DNA of 12,660 bases from Lysobacterales bacterium (GTDB taxonomy: Bacteria; Pseudomonadota; Gammaproteobacteria; Xanthomonadales; Xanthomonadaceae). A model generated the notes under the pieces. It was not told the DNA's origin. It did no database searches and worked only from the letters and a program-made list of their open reading frames with translations. Shown in pieces: positions 1 to 8,079 of the stretch. Numbering within the stretch: position 1 is the stretch's first letter; every line of letters starts with the position of its first letter. The DNA is taken from the NCBI GenBank assembly GCA_015655035.1, contig JAATFS010000047.1, positions 1 to 12,660 of the forward strand, in the 5' to 3' direction. The position numbers were made by a program, and so were the translations under genes.

Positions 1-674
1 AGCGGCCGTTGCTGTAGCGCAGCCAATTGTTCCGAACCCAGGTGTACGCCGATCCCCAGCTCTGCGGCCAGGGCCACGTCGCGATTGAGCAATAGTTGTA
101 CGCGTGATTTGCCGCACTGTTGCAGCAGCTTTCGCACCAGCACCTGCCAGCGCTCCGGCGCAGTACTGCGCCCGCGCAACTGGATGCGCTGTACGCCTTG
201 CTGGATCGCCGCGTCGATCCGCGCCAGCCACGCCGATTCGTCCTCACCCGGCTCCGGCGTCACCAGATAGCGATCGGGTTGGCGCAGCATGCCTACCACC
301 GGCAGGTCGGCCGGCGGCATCGAATAGCGTGCCAGTTTGTCCGGCGCCACCCAGGTCAATGCCTGTCCTTCGCGTCCACGCGCATGACCTTTCCAACTGC
401 TGATGCGGCGTACTTCCAGGCGCAGGCGCTTGTCCGGATACAGCTGCGGCACCTCCATGAGCCACTCGCCGACTTCCGCCTCGATTCCCAGTTCCTCGCT
501 CAATTCACGCGCCAGGGCCTGCTCGGAGGTTTCTCCGGGTTCGCGCTTGCCGCCCGGGAATTCCCACAGGCCCGGCATGTCGCGGGTTTCGGTGCGGCGG
601 GTCAGCAGGATGCGGCCACGCGGGTCGGTGATCACGCCGGCAACGACGTGGATGGATCTAAGGGAATCGGGCAT
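1..674 (-). CDS. mutT: Nudix hydrolase (MutT) fused to ThiE-like domain, 3' end cut by window edge
   Basis: The reading frame opens at ATG 674-672 and stays open for 224 codons to the window edge, so only the N-terminal part is present. Residues about 8-130 form a Nudix domain with a complete box: G42, five residues, E48, seven residues, then R56-E57-L58-S59-E60-E61-L62-G63-I64. MutT enzymes hydrolyse 8-oxo-dGTP and related nucleotides in the cytoplasm and prevent mutation. From about residue 140 the protein continues into a thiamine-phosphate-synthase (ThiE/TenI)-like barrel (IQLRGR near 164-169, LLLNRD near 194-199, GVHLG near 209-213). This two-domain form is known in many proteobacteria; the job of the second domain is unclear to me. 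secA followed by mutT matches the E. coli order. The SD is poor, and a 10-bp palindrome GCAAGCTTGC (678-687) lies 3 bp upstream of the start. Family assignment is secure; substrate is inferred. Confidence 0.93.
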   Translation of the reverse strand, partial: MPDSLRSIHVVAGVITDPRGRILLTRRTETRDMPGLWEFPGGKREPGETSEQALARELSEELGIEAEVGEWLMEVPQLYPDKRLRLEVRRISSWKGHARGREGQALTWVAPDKLARYSMPPADLPVVGMLRQPDRYLVTPEPGEDESAWLARIDAAIQQGVQRIQLRGRSTAPERWQVLVRKLLQQCGKSRVQLLLNRDVALAAELGIGVHLGSEQLAALQQRP

Positions 675-923
675 AGCGCAAGCTTGCCGTCTCCCACCAC
701 TTCAGCGCAACGCCCCCGACACATGCCCCCCAAAACCACGTAATCGCATTACGGCATAAGCACTGACGATTCCAGACGCGGCCAGCAGCACCGCCCCCCT
801 CGCAAACGCTCTGGAGCAAAGCCCCCTCTTGGTAAGGGGGGCGCGCCGAAGGCGCGGGGGATCGGAGGCAAGAACCGTGCACCCGACGTCCGCTTTGCGG
901 GCGGCACCACGGTCAACTCAGCG
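675..923. other. secA-mutT intergenic spacer
   Basis: This 249-bp gap between the secA stop and the mutT start holds no convincing gene. It contains the distal arm of the secA stop-codon palindrome (907-923), a small CCGC-TTT-GCGG hairpin (890-900), the paired GC-rich hairpins at 821-856, and a GCAAGCTTGC palindrome (678-687) next to the mutT start. I could not pick a convincing promoter for mutT, so it may be read through from secA or start from a promoter I cannot recognise. Confidence 0.6.
821..856. repeat. Two back-to-back GC-rich hairpins, probable xanthomonad intergenic repeat
   Basis: The first hairpin has a GCCCCC arm at 821-826 and a GGGGGC arm ending at 842, with a loop around TCTTGGTAA. 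The second begins inside the last base of the first: CGCGCC (842-847), loop GAA, GGCGCG (851-856), a perfect 6-bp stem. The pair is followed by GGGGGATC. The arrangement resembles the small dispersed hairpin repeats common between genes of Xanthomonas and relatives. Neither hairpin is followed by a T tract on either strand, so a repeat or mRNA-end stabiliser is more likely than an intrinsic terminator. Copy number cannot be judged from one window. Confidence 0.5.
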
Positions 924-3665
<2,742 letters not shown>

Positions 3666-3670
3666 TGAAG

Positions 3671-3694
3671 AAACCGGTTGAAAAGGAACGGTTT
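3671..3694 (-). promoter_or_regulatory. Weak leader stem-loop just before the secA start
   Basis: AAACCG at 3671-3676 is complementary to CGGTTT at 3689-3694, with a 12-base loop. The structure ends five bases before the secA ATG, where the SD should be, and no SD is visible. It could influence ribosome access, but a 6-bp stem with a long loop is weak and may be chance. Confidence 0.2.
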
Positions 3695-3727
3695 GACCGG
3701 CGTCGGCTCCCCTGGACCCGACCGCCG

Positions 3728-3756
3728 TAAACGAAACAGGGCGCACTGCGCCCTGT
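3728..3756 (-). terminator. Intrinsic terminator-like hairpin between M23 peptidase gene and secA
   Basis: ACAGGGCGCA (3736-3745) and TGCGCCCTGT (3747-3756) are perfect inverted arms around one central base, in practice a stem of eight or nine pairs. In the minus-strand transcript the hairpin is followed at once by TTTCGTTTA (3736-3728). This fits Rho-independent termination of the M23 peptidase transcript 67 nt after its stop. If a secA promoter lies upstream of it (see 3770-3775), the same element could act as an attenuator in the secA leader. Confidence 0.65.
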
Positions 3757-3769
3757 CTGGCAACACTCC

Positions 3770-3775
3770 ATTGTA
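3770..3775 (-). promoter_or_regulatory. Candidate -10 element for secA
   Basis: On the minus strand TACAAT matches the sigma70 -10 consensus at 5 of 6 positions. It lies about 95 nt upstream of the secA ATG and upstream of the terminator-like hairpin. No good -35 element sits at 16-18 bp; a TTGATT occurs at a 20-bp spacer, which is too long. Treat this as a weak candidate only. Confidence 0.22.
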
Positions 3776-3822
3776 GCTTGGGGCGAGGTCCGGCGAATCA
3801 AGCGCCGGCAAAGCCCCTTGCT

Positions 3823-4767
3823 TCAACCGCGTCCGCGCCGCCCGACCGGCGTCGTACTGTCGCCCAGGAACTTGCGCGGATTCATTACCCGGCCGTCCTT
3901 CCAGACCTCGAAATGCACGTGAGCGCCGGTGGAACGACCGGTGGAACCGGCCTTGGCCACCTGCTGGCCGGCCCGCACCAGATCGCCAACTTTCACCGTC
4001 AGGCGCGAATTATGCGCATAACGGGTCACATAACCATTGCCGTGATCGACCTCGACCACGTTGCCGTAACCGCCACGCACGCCCGAATAACTGACCACGC
4101 CATCGGCCACCGCCATCACCGGGTCACCCACGCTGGCGTGGAAATCGATGCCCTTGTGATTGGCCGCACCGCCGCTGAACGGGTCGGCACGCCCACCAAA
4201 GCTGGAGGTGATGTAGGTGTTCTTGATCGGCATCCGCGACGGCACCGCGTTCTGCTCCAATTGGTGGTCGAACAGCAACGACGCCAGCACGTCCAACTGC
4301 TGGCCGGATCCGGAAAACTGCTGTTCGAGCTGGCCCAGGTCCTGCCTGAGGTCCTTGACCGGCATGTCCTGCGACGGCTCGTCGCCGCCACCGATGCCGA
4401 CCGGCTCATCGAAATCGAACTCACCATCTTCGAGCTTGCCCATCTGGGTCAGGCGCTCGCCGAGCGCATTGAGCCGGGTGGCCTGTGCCTGCAGCTCGCC
4501 CAGGCGGGCGGCCAGTGCGTTGACCTGGGCCTGGGAGTCGCGCTGCAGGTGGACCAATTCAACCTGCTGCTGCGTCACCTTGGCCTGCAACCTGGAGTTG
4601 TCGACCGCACCGACCGTCGAACTGATGCCGATGCCACCCAACAGTCCGGCACCCAACACCACGCCGAGCACCGTAAGCGGATGGCCGGCGGCGAATCCGC
4701 GGATCTGGCGAGCCAATCGCTCCAACCTGGTTTCAAACGACTTGATTACGATCTTCTTAAATGCCAT
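3823..4767 (-). CDS. Membrane-anchored M23 (LytM) family metallopeptidase
   Basis: The protein is predicted to be a peptidoglycan endopeptidase anchored in the inner membrane and facing the periplasm. From ATG 4767-4765 (MAFKKIVIKS) it has 314 residues. A basic N-terminus (1-29) is followed by one membrane segment (about 31-50), then a Gln-rich coiled-coil-like stretch (56-110), a linker, and a C-terminal LytM domain (about 185-300). The zinc ligands and catalytic residues of active M23 enzymes are visible: H204 and D208 in HKGID, and H283/H285 in HVHFEVW. It is therefore probably an active hydrolase rather than an EnvC-like activator. An in-frame upstream codon (4821) would add 18 residues and overlap the divergent gene. 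I chose the internal ATG because its basic-plus-membrane N-terminus looks natural. It lies between lpxC/dciA and secA and ends before an intrinsic terminator. Its cleavage specificity cannot be read from the sequence. Confidence 0.92.
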   Translation of the reverse strand: MAFKKIVIKSFETRLERLARQIRGFAAGHPLTVLGVVLGAGLLGGIGISSTVGAVDNSRLQAKVTQQQVELVHLQRDSQAQVNALAARLGELQAQATRLNALGERLTQMGKLEDGEFDFDEPVGIGGGDEPSQDMPVKDLRQDLGQLEQQFSGSGQQLDVLASLLFDHQLEQNAVPSRMPIKNTYITSSFGGRADPFSGGAANHKGIDFHASVGDPVMAVADGVVSYSGVRGGYGNVVEVDHGNGYVTRYAHNSRLTVKVGDLVRAGQQVAKAGSTGRSTGAHVHFEVWKDGRVMNPRKFLGDSTTPVGRRGRG

Positions 4768-4776
4768 ATCAATTCT

Positions 4777-5214
4777 ATGTCCAAGCCTAAATCCAGCGCG
4801 CGTCCTCCATCCTCCCCACAACCAGCCCTGGAGGCGGTCATGGCGGACAAGGCCGGCAATCCGCTACGTCGAGCGTTGTGGCTCGATGCGCTGGACAGGC
4901 AACTGCGCCCCTATCTGCCGCCACAACTGGCCAACCGTTGCCGGTTGGCCAACATCAATGGCGAACAGCTCGTTTTTCTCGTCGAATCTCCGGTATGGCA
5001 CGCCAAACTGCGGCTAGCCGAACACCAGATCATCACTGCCGCCCGCTCCATCGGGCTGAAGGTCACCCAGGTGACCATCAGGACCGCGACCGCTTCACTG
5101 CATTCCCCAACGCAGCAGAACCAGGAGCGACCCAAGCCAGTCTCCGCAGCCACGCACAAAGGCCTGCGCGACGCGCTGGCATCCTTGCAGGACATCGCGC
5201 CCACAAAGCGCTGA
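4777..5214 (+). CDS. dciA: DciA-type DUF721 protein, probable DnaB helicase loader or operator
   Basis: This is the only convincing plus-strand gene here. From ATG 4777 to TGA 5214 it encodes 145 residues. A Pro/Ser-rich start (1-18) precedes a DUF721 domain (about 20-105) with the typical LRRALWLDALD, the NGEQLVFLVESPVWHAKLRL core around W74, and IGLKVTQVTIRT. The C-terminus is Gln/Pro-rich and probably disordered. DciA is the ancestral bacterial factor that helps load or operate the replicative helicase DnaB in bacteria lacking phage-derived DnaC/DnaI; its role here is inferred from the family. Its ATG is nine bases from the start codon of the divergent M23 gene and there is no SD, so its promoter must lie inside the M23 coding region. 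It converges on lpxC. An internal ATG at 4840 is a less likely start because it would trim the domain edge. Confidence 0.85.
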   Translation: MSKPKSSARPPSSPQPALEAVMADKAGNPLRRALWLDALDRQLRPYLPPQLANRCRLANINGEQLVFLVESPVWHAKLRLAEHQIITAARSIGLKVTQVTIRTATASLHSPTQQNQERPKPVSAATHKGLRDALASLQDIAPTKR

Positions 5215-5320
5215 CATCCAGGGCCAATTGAGCCCTCATTCGCATGAGCAGATGAAATAAACGCACACGACCGACCCATCCTAGCGACGCAAGCCAGCGG
5301 ATAGGTTATGCGAATATTAA

Positions 5321-5381
5321 ATTTTCGTTAAAAACAAGCCTGACCCGGCATCGGGTTCACACTTCGCCGCGTTGTACGGCG
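5321..5381 (-). terminator. lpxC 3' hairpins and T-rich terminator in the convergent dciA/lpxC gap
   Basis: On the minus strand, after the lpxC stop, there is a hairpin with arms CGCCG and CGGCG (5365-5369 and 5377-5381, 7-base loop). A second follows with arms ACCCG and CGGGT (5343-5347 and 5352-5356, 4-base loop), and then CTTGTTTTTAACG (ending near 5326). The T run begins about 8 bases after the second stem, so it is a plausible but imperfect intrinsic terminator. The surrounding 5301-5337 is the most AT-rich patch I noticed here. It may also stop plus-strand transcription from dciA, but no strong stem faces that way. Confidence 0.5.
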
Positions 5382-5392
5382 ATTCCCCTACA

Positions 5393-6304
5393 TCAGGCGT
5401 AGGCAGTGTTGAGATAGAGCACAGGCGGCTGCGCCGTGCCTTCAGGGAAGCTGACCCATTCCCAGGTGCTCTGGTCCGCGAGCAGCGCCCGCACCAGTTT
5501 GTTGTTAAGCGCATGCCCGGACTTGAAGCCCTCGTAGGCCCCCAGGATCGGACCACCCGCCAAATACAGGTCGCCGATCGCATCCAGGATCTTGTGGCGC
5601 ACGAATTCGTTGGTGTAGCGCAAGCCGTCGTCGTTGAGTACGCGGTACTCGTCCAGCACGATCGCATTGTCCATCGAGCCACCCAGGCCCAGGTTGCGTT
5701 CGCGCATGTACTCCAGGTCACGCATGAAGCCGAACGTGCGTGCCCGCGAGATTTCCTTGATGTAGGCGGCGGTCGAGAACTCGATTTCCTGGCGCGACTG
5801 CTTGGCCGGGATCATTGGATGGTCGAACTCGATGGTGAAGCCTAGCTTGTAGCCGTCATAAGGCTCGAAGCGCGCGATCTTGTCGCCATCGCGCACTTCA
5901 ACCGTCTGCTTGATCCGGATGAAACGCTTGGCCGCGTCCTGCTCGACGATGCCCGCCGATTGCAGCAGGAACACGAACGGACCGGACGAACCGTCCATGA
6001 TCGGCAGCTCGGCCGAGGACAGCTCCACGATCACGTTGTCCACGCCCAGACCTGCCAGCGCGGACATCAGGTGTTCGACGGTCTGGATCTTGGCGCCGTC
6101 GTAAGTCAGACCGGTACACAGCGTGGTCTCGGTGACCAGCTCGGCGTCGGCCGGCACTTCCACTACCGGCTCCAGGTCCACACGGCGGAACACGATGCCG
6201 TGATTGACCGGCGCCGGGCGCAGGGTCATGTAGACCTTGTCACCGCTGTGCAGGCCGACACCGGTGGCGCGGATCGTGTTCTTGAGAGTGCGTTGCTGGG
6301 TCAT
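5393..6304 (-). CDS. lpxC: UDP-3-O-acyl-N-acetylglucosamine deacetylase LpxC
   Basis: LpxC is the zinc enzyme for the committed step of lipid A synthesis, removing acetate from UDP-3-O-acyl-GlcNAc in the cytoplasm. From ATG 6304-6302 (MTQQRTLKN) it has 303 residues, against 305 in E. coli. The frame continues upstream but the extra 19 residues are not family-like. Zinc ligands are H78 (in TVEHLM), H237 and D241 (in FVRHKILD). The general base is E77 and the second catalytic residue is H264 (in SGHALNN). No clear SD precedes the ATG. An intrinsic terminator and a candidate promoter lie between it and ftsZ, so it is probably transcribed separately from the division genes. It is the last minus-strand gene before the convergent dciA. 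Confidence 0.99.
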   Translation of the reverse strand: MTQQRTLKNTIRATGVGLHSGDKVYMTLRPAPVNHGIVFRRVDLEPVVEVPADAELVTETTLCTGLTYDGAKIQTVEHLMSALAGLGVDNVIVELSSAELPIMDGSSGPFVFLLQSAGIVEQDAAKRFIRIKQTVEVRDGDKIARFEPYDGYKLGFTIEFDHPMIPAKQSRQEIEFSTAAYIKEISRARTFGFMRDLEYMRERNLGLGGSMDNAIVLDEYRVLNDDGLRYTNEFVRHKILDAIGDLYLAGGPILGAYEGFKSGHALNNKLVRALLADQSTWEWVSFPEGTAQPPVLYLNTAYA

Positions 6305-6376
6305 TAGGTAGTCTGAGTTACCGATGCGGACGGGGCCGAACCGGGGTGGGGATACCACCAATCTAGCTTCATCTTA

Positions 6377-6400
6377 ACAAATGTCCGTGGCGGCATTTGT
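6377..6400. promoter_or_regulatory. Inverted repeat ACAAATG-N10-CATTTGT upstream of lpxC
   Basis: Perfect 7-bp arms at 6377-6383 and 6394-6400 are separated by 10 bases, so the arm centres are 17 bp apart, close to two DNA turns. The element overlaps the candidate -10 and the probable start of the lpxC transcript. It could be an operator or a 5' leader hairpin. It may also be chance, although the arms are AT-rich in a GC-rich setting. No regulator is suggested by the sequence. Confidence 0.35.
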
Positions 6401-6425
6401 AACGCCATGGCAATACCGGCGTCAA
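6396..6425 (-). promoter_or_regulatory. Candidate sigma70 promoter for lpxC
   Basis: On the minus strand TTGACG (6425-6420, 5 of 6 consensus) is followed after 18 bp by TACAAA (6401-6396, 4 of 6). The -35 overlaps the T tract of the ftsZ terminator, and transcription would start about 85 nt before the lpxC ATG. This position, just past a terminator and before a gene with no other obvious promoter, supports the call. Confidence 0.42.
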
Positions 6426-6451
6426 AACCGCCGGGTCGTGACCGACCCGGC
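6424..6451 (-). terminator. Intrinsic terminator downstream of ftsZ
   Basis: GCCGGGTCG (6430-6438) and CGACCCGGC (6443-6451) form a perfect 9-bp stem with a 4-base loop. On the minus strand it is followed by GGTTTTGAC. It lies about 117 nt after the ftsZ stop and separates the division operon from lpxC. Part of its distal arm can pair instead with a downstream segment, giving a competing hairpin (CCGGCG 6416-6421 with CGCCGG 6429-6434). Confidence 0.75.
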
Positions 6452-6567
6452 AGAAAGAGGACACCGCTCCAGCACCGGAGAGGACAAGGCCCCGATGCCG
6501 TTATTGGACCGACCTGGCGCGACGGGCTTCCGGACGATTGCCTGGAAACTCGCCGCCGGAACCGGCC

Positions 6568-7797
6568 TCAGTCAGCCTGGCGACGCAGGAACGCCGGGAT
6601 ATCCAGGTAGTCGCTCGGCAGTTCTGCCGCAGCCGGTGCCGGACCGGCGCTGGCGCTACCGACCGAGTCGCTGCTCGGACGACGCAGGCCTAGACCCATC
6701 GAGCCGCCGACCGCCTTGGATACCGCATCGGCACCGCTGGCATCGAAATCCTCGAATTCCGGCTGGCCGGTGGTGGCGTTGCGCACCAGCTTGATCGGAG
6801 CACGCTGGTCCGAGCGCTGCGACTGGCGCGACACCGCACGGTTCAGGCCGGTGGCGACCACGGTCACGCGCACTTCGTCCTGCATGTCGGGATCCAGCAC
6901 GGTACCCACCACCACGGTCGCATCCTCCGAGGAGAACGCTTCGATGGTGCGGCCGATCTCGTCGAACTCGGACATGGTGAAGTCCGGGCCGGCGGTGATG
7001 TTGACCAGGATGCCGTTGGCGCCGGCCAGGTTGACGTCGTCCAGCAGCGGGTTCTGGATCGCCGCTTCGGCTGCCGCCTGTGCACGGTCGTCGCCGCGAG
7101 CGGAGCCGGTACCCATCATCGCCAGGCCCATTTCCGACATCACGGTACGCACGTCGGCGAAGTCGACGTTGATCAGGCCCGGACGCACGATCAGGTCGGC
7201 GATGCCCTGCACCGCGCCTTGCAGCACGTCATTGGCAGCGCGGAAGGCCTGGATCATGGTGGCGTTGCGGCCGAGCACGGTGATCAGCTTCTCGTTGGGG
7301 ATGGTGATCAGCGAGTCGCAATGCTGGCTCAGTTCCTCGATGCCCTTCAGCGCCACCTGCATGCGGCGACGGCCTTCGAACGGGAACGGCTTGGTGACCA
7401 CGGCCACGGTCAGGATGCCCATTTCCTTGGCCAACTGCGCGACCACCGGGGCTGCGCCGGTGCCGGTGCCGCCGCCCATGCCGGCGGTGATGAACACCAT
7501 GTCCGCACCCTGCAACGCGTCCATGATGCGCTCGCGGTCTTCCAGCGCGGCCTGGCGGCCGACTTCCGGGTTGGCGCCCGCGCCCAGTCCCTTGGTGACG
7601 TTGGTGCCGAGTTGCAGCTGCAGCTTGGCGCCGCAATTCTTGATCGCCTGCGAGTCGGTGTTGGCGGTGATGAACTCCACCCCGTCGACGCTGCTGCTGA
7701 CCATGTGTGCCACGGCGTTGCCGCCGCCGCCGCCAACGCCGACGACCTTGATCACTGCGTTGGGTGCCATCTTTTCGATCAATTCAAAATGTGCCAT
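6568..7797 (-). CDS. ftsZ: Cell division GTPase FtsZ
   Basis: FtsZ is the tubulin-like GTPase that polymerises into the Z-ring at mid-cell and recruits the divisome. The start is ATG 7797-7795 with a good SD, AAGAGGA, seven bases upstream, giving 409 residues (383 in E. coli). Visible features are the N-terminal nucleotide-binding GVGGGGGNAV (20-29), the tubulin signature GGGTGTG (108-114), the T7 synergy loop NVDFAD (210-215) that completes the active site of the neighbouring subunit, an acidic and Ala/Ser-rich linker (about 325-393), and the conserved C-terminal peptide DYLDIPAFLRRQAD (396-409) that binds FtsA and other tethers. It follows ftsA after a 282-bp gap that holds repeats, so it may have its own promoter there. 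It ends before an intrinsic terminator. Identity is certain. Confidence 0.99.
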   Translation of the reverse strand: MAHFELIEKMAPNAVIKVVGVGGGGGNAVAHMVSSSVDGVEFITANTDSQAIKNCGAKLQLQLGTNVTKGLGAGANPEVGRQAALEDRERIMDALQGADMVFITAGMGGGTGTGAAPVVAQLAKEMGILTVAVVTKPFPFEGRRRMQVALKGIEELSQHCDSLITIPNEKLITVLGRNATMIQAFRAANDVLQGAVQGIADLIVRPGLINVDFADVRTVMSEMGLAMMGTGSARGDDRAQAAAEAAIQNPLLDDVNLAGANGILVNITAGPDFTMSEFDEIGRTIEAFSSEDATVVVGTVLDPDMQDEVRVTVVATGLNRAVSRQSQRSDQRAPIKLVRNATTGQPEFEDFDASGADAVSKAVGGSMGLGLRRPSSDSVGSASAGPAPAAAELPSDYLDIPAFLRRQAD

Positions 7798-8079
7798 GTC
7801 CGTGTCCTCTTTGAGCCGGTCGGGGGATTCAGGAGTGGGGGTCCGGAAGCGCTCCGTTCCCTTTCCTGCCTCCCTTGCCGGCGAGTGTTGTTGTTTGAAC
7901 GCCTGGAATCCGGAGTCGAGATTCGGGATGCGCCGTTGCGTCCCGGTACCCGGCTCACCGCCCCACGACGGAATGCCTGCAAAAGAAAACCTATCGCCTA
8001 CCTGCCCACCGCTCTCCGCTCATGCCGCTTTTTTGCTGTTGCTGTTGCTGCCATCCCTGCGACTGCTGATTCCCGGCGC
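7798..8079 (-). other. ftsA-ftsZ intergenic region with repeat fragments
   Basis: This is the longest gene-free gap (282 bp). It holds a hairpin over the ftsA stop (CGGCG 8074-8078 with CGCCG 8088-8092, loop CTCAAAACT on the plus strand), a T6 run plus three TTGCTG hexamers (8029-8050), and two GGATTC-type repeat fragments (about 7823-7840 and 7907-7930) of the kind seen at other junctions here. The ftsZ SD is at 7805-7811. No coding frame looks real. ftsZ promoters are expected in this gap in a typical dcw cluster, but I could not identify a convincing -35/-10 pair. Confidence 0.6.
8029..8050 (+). repeat. T6 homopolymer plus (TTGCTG)x3 tandem repeat
   Basis: Six T (8029-8034) run into three exact copies of TTGCTG (8033-8038, 8039-8044, 8045-8050). 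The tract lies 30-51 bp beyond the ftsA stop in the ftsA-ftsZ gap. Short tandem tracts like this can change in copy number by slippage. Confidence 0.75.

Noticed and set aside
3666..3746. N-terminal extension of SecA from GTG 3746.
   Set aside because: It passes through the terminator T tract and adds 27 residues that are unlike SecA family starts; MINSLLTRVF is the usual start.
3666..3769. A SecM-like leader peptide (frame from the ATG at about 3771-3769 running into secA).
   Set aside because: The peptide lacks a signal sequence and anything like the SecM arrest motif, and it overlaps the secA start in another frame.
3778..4776. Upstream extension of the dciA frame to position 3778 (478 residues in total).
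   Set aside because: The extension is antisense to the M23 peptidase gene. The DUF721 family is about 100-150 residues, and ATG 4777 gives the normal length.
6555..6566. GCCGG-AA-CCGGC just after the ftsZ stop as a terminator.
   Set aside because: The loop is too short for all pairs to form and there is no T tract. The stronger hairpin at 6430-6451 is the better terminator.
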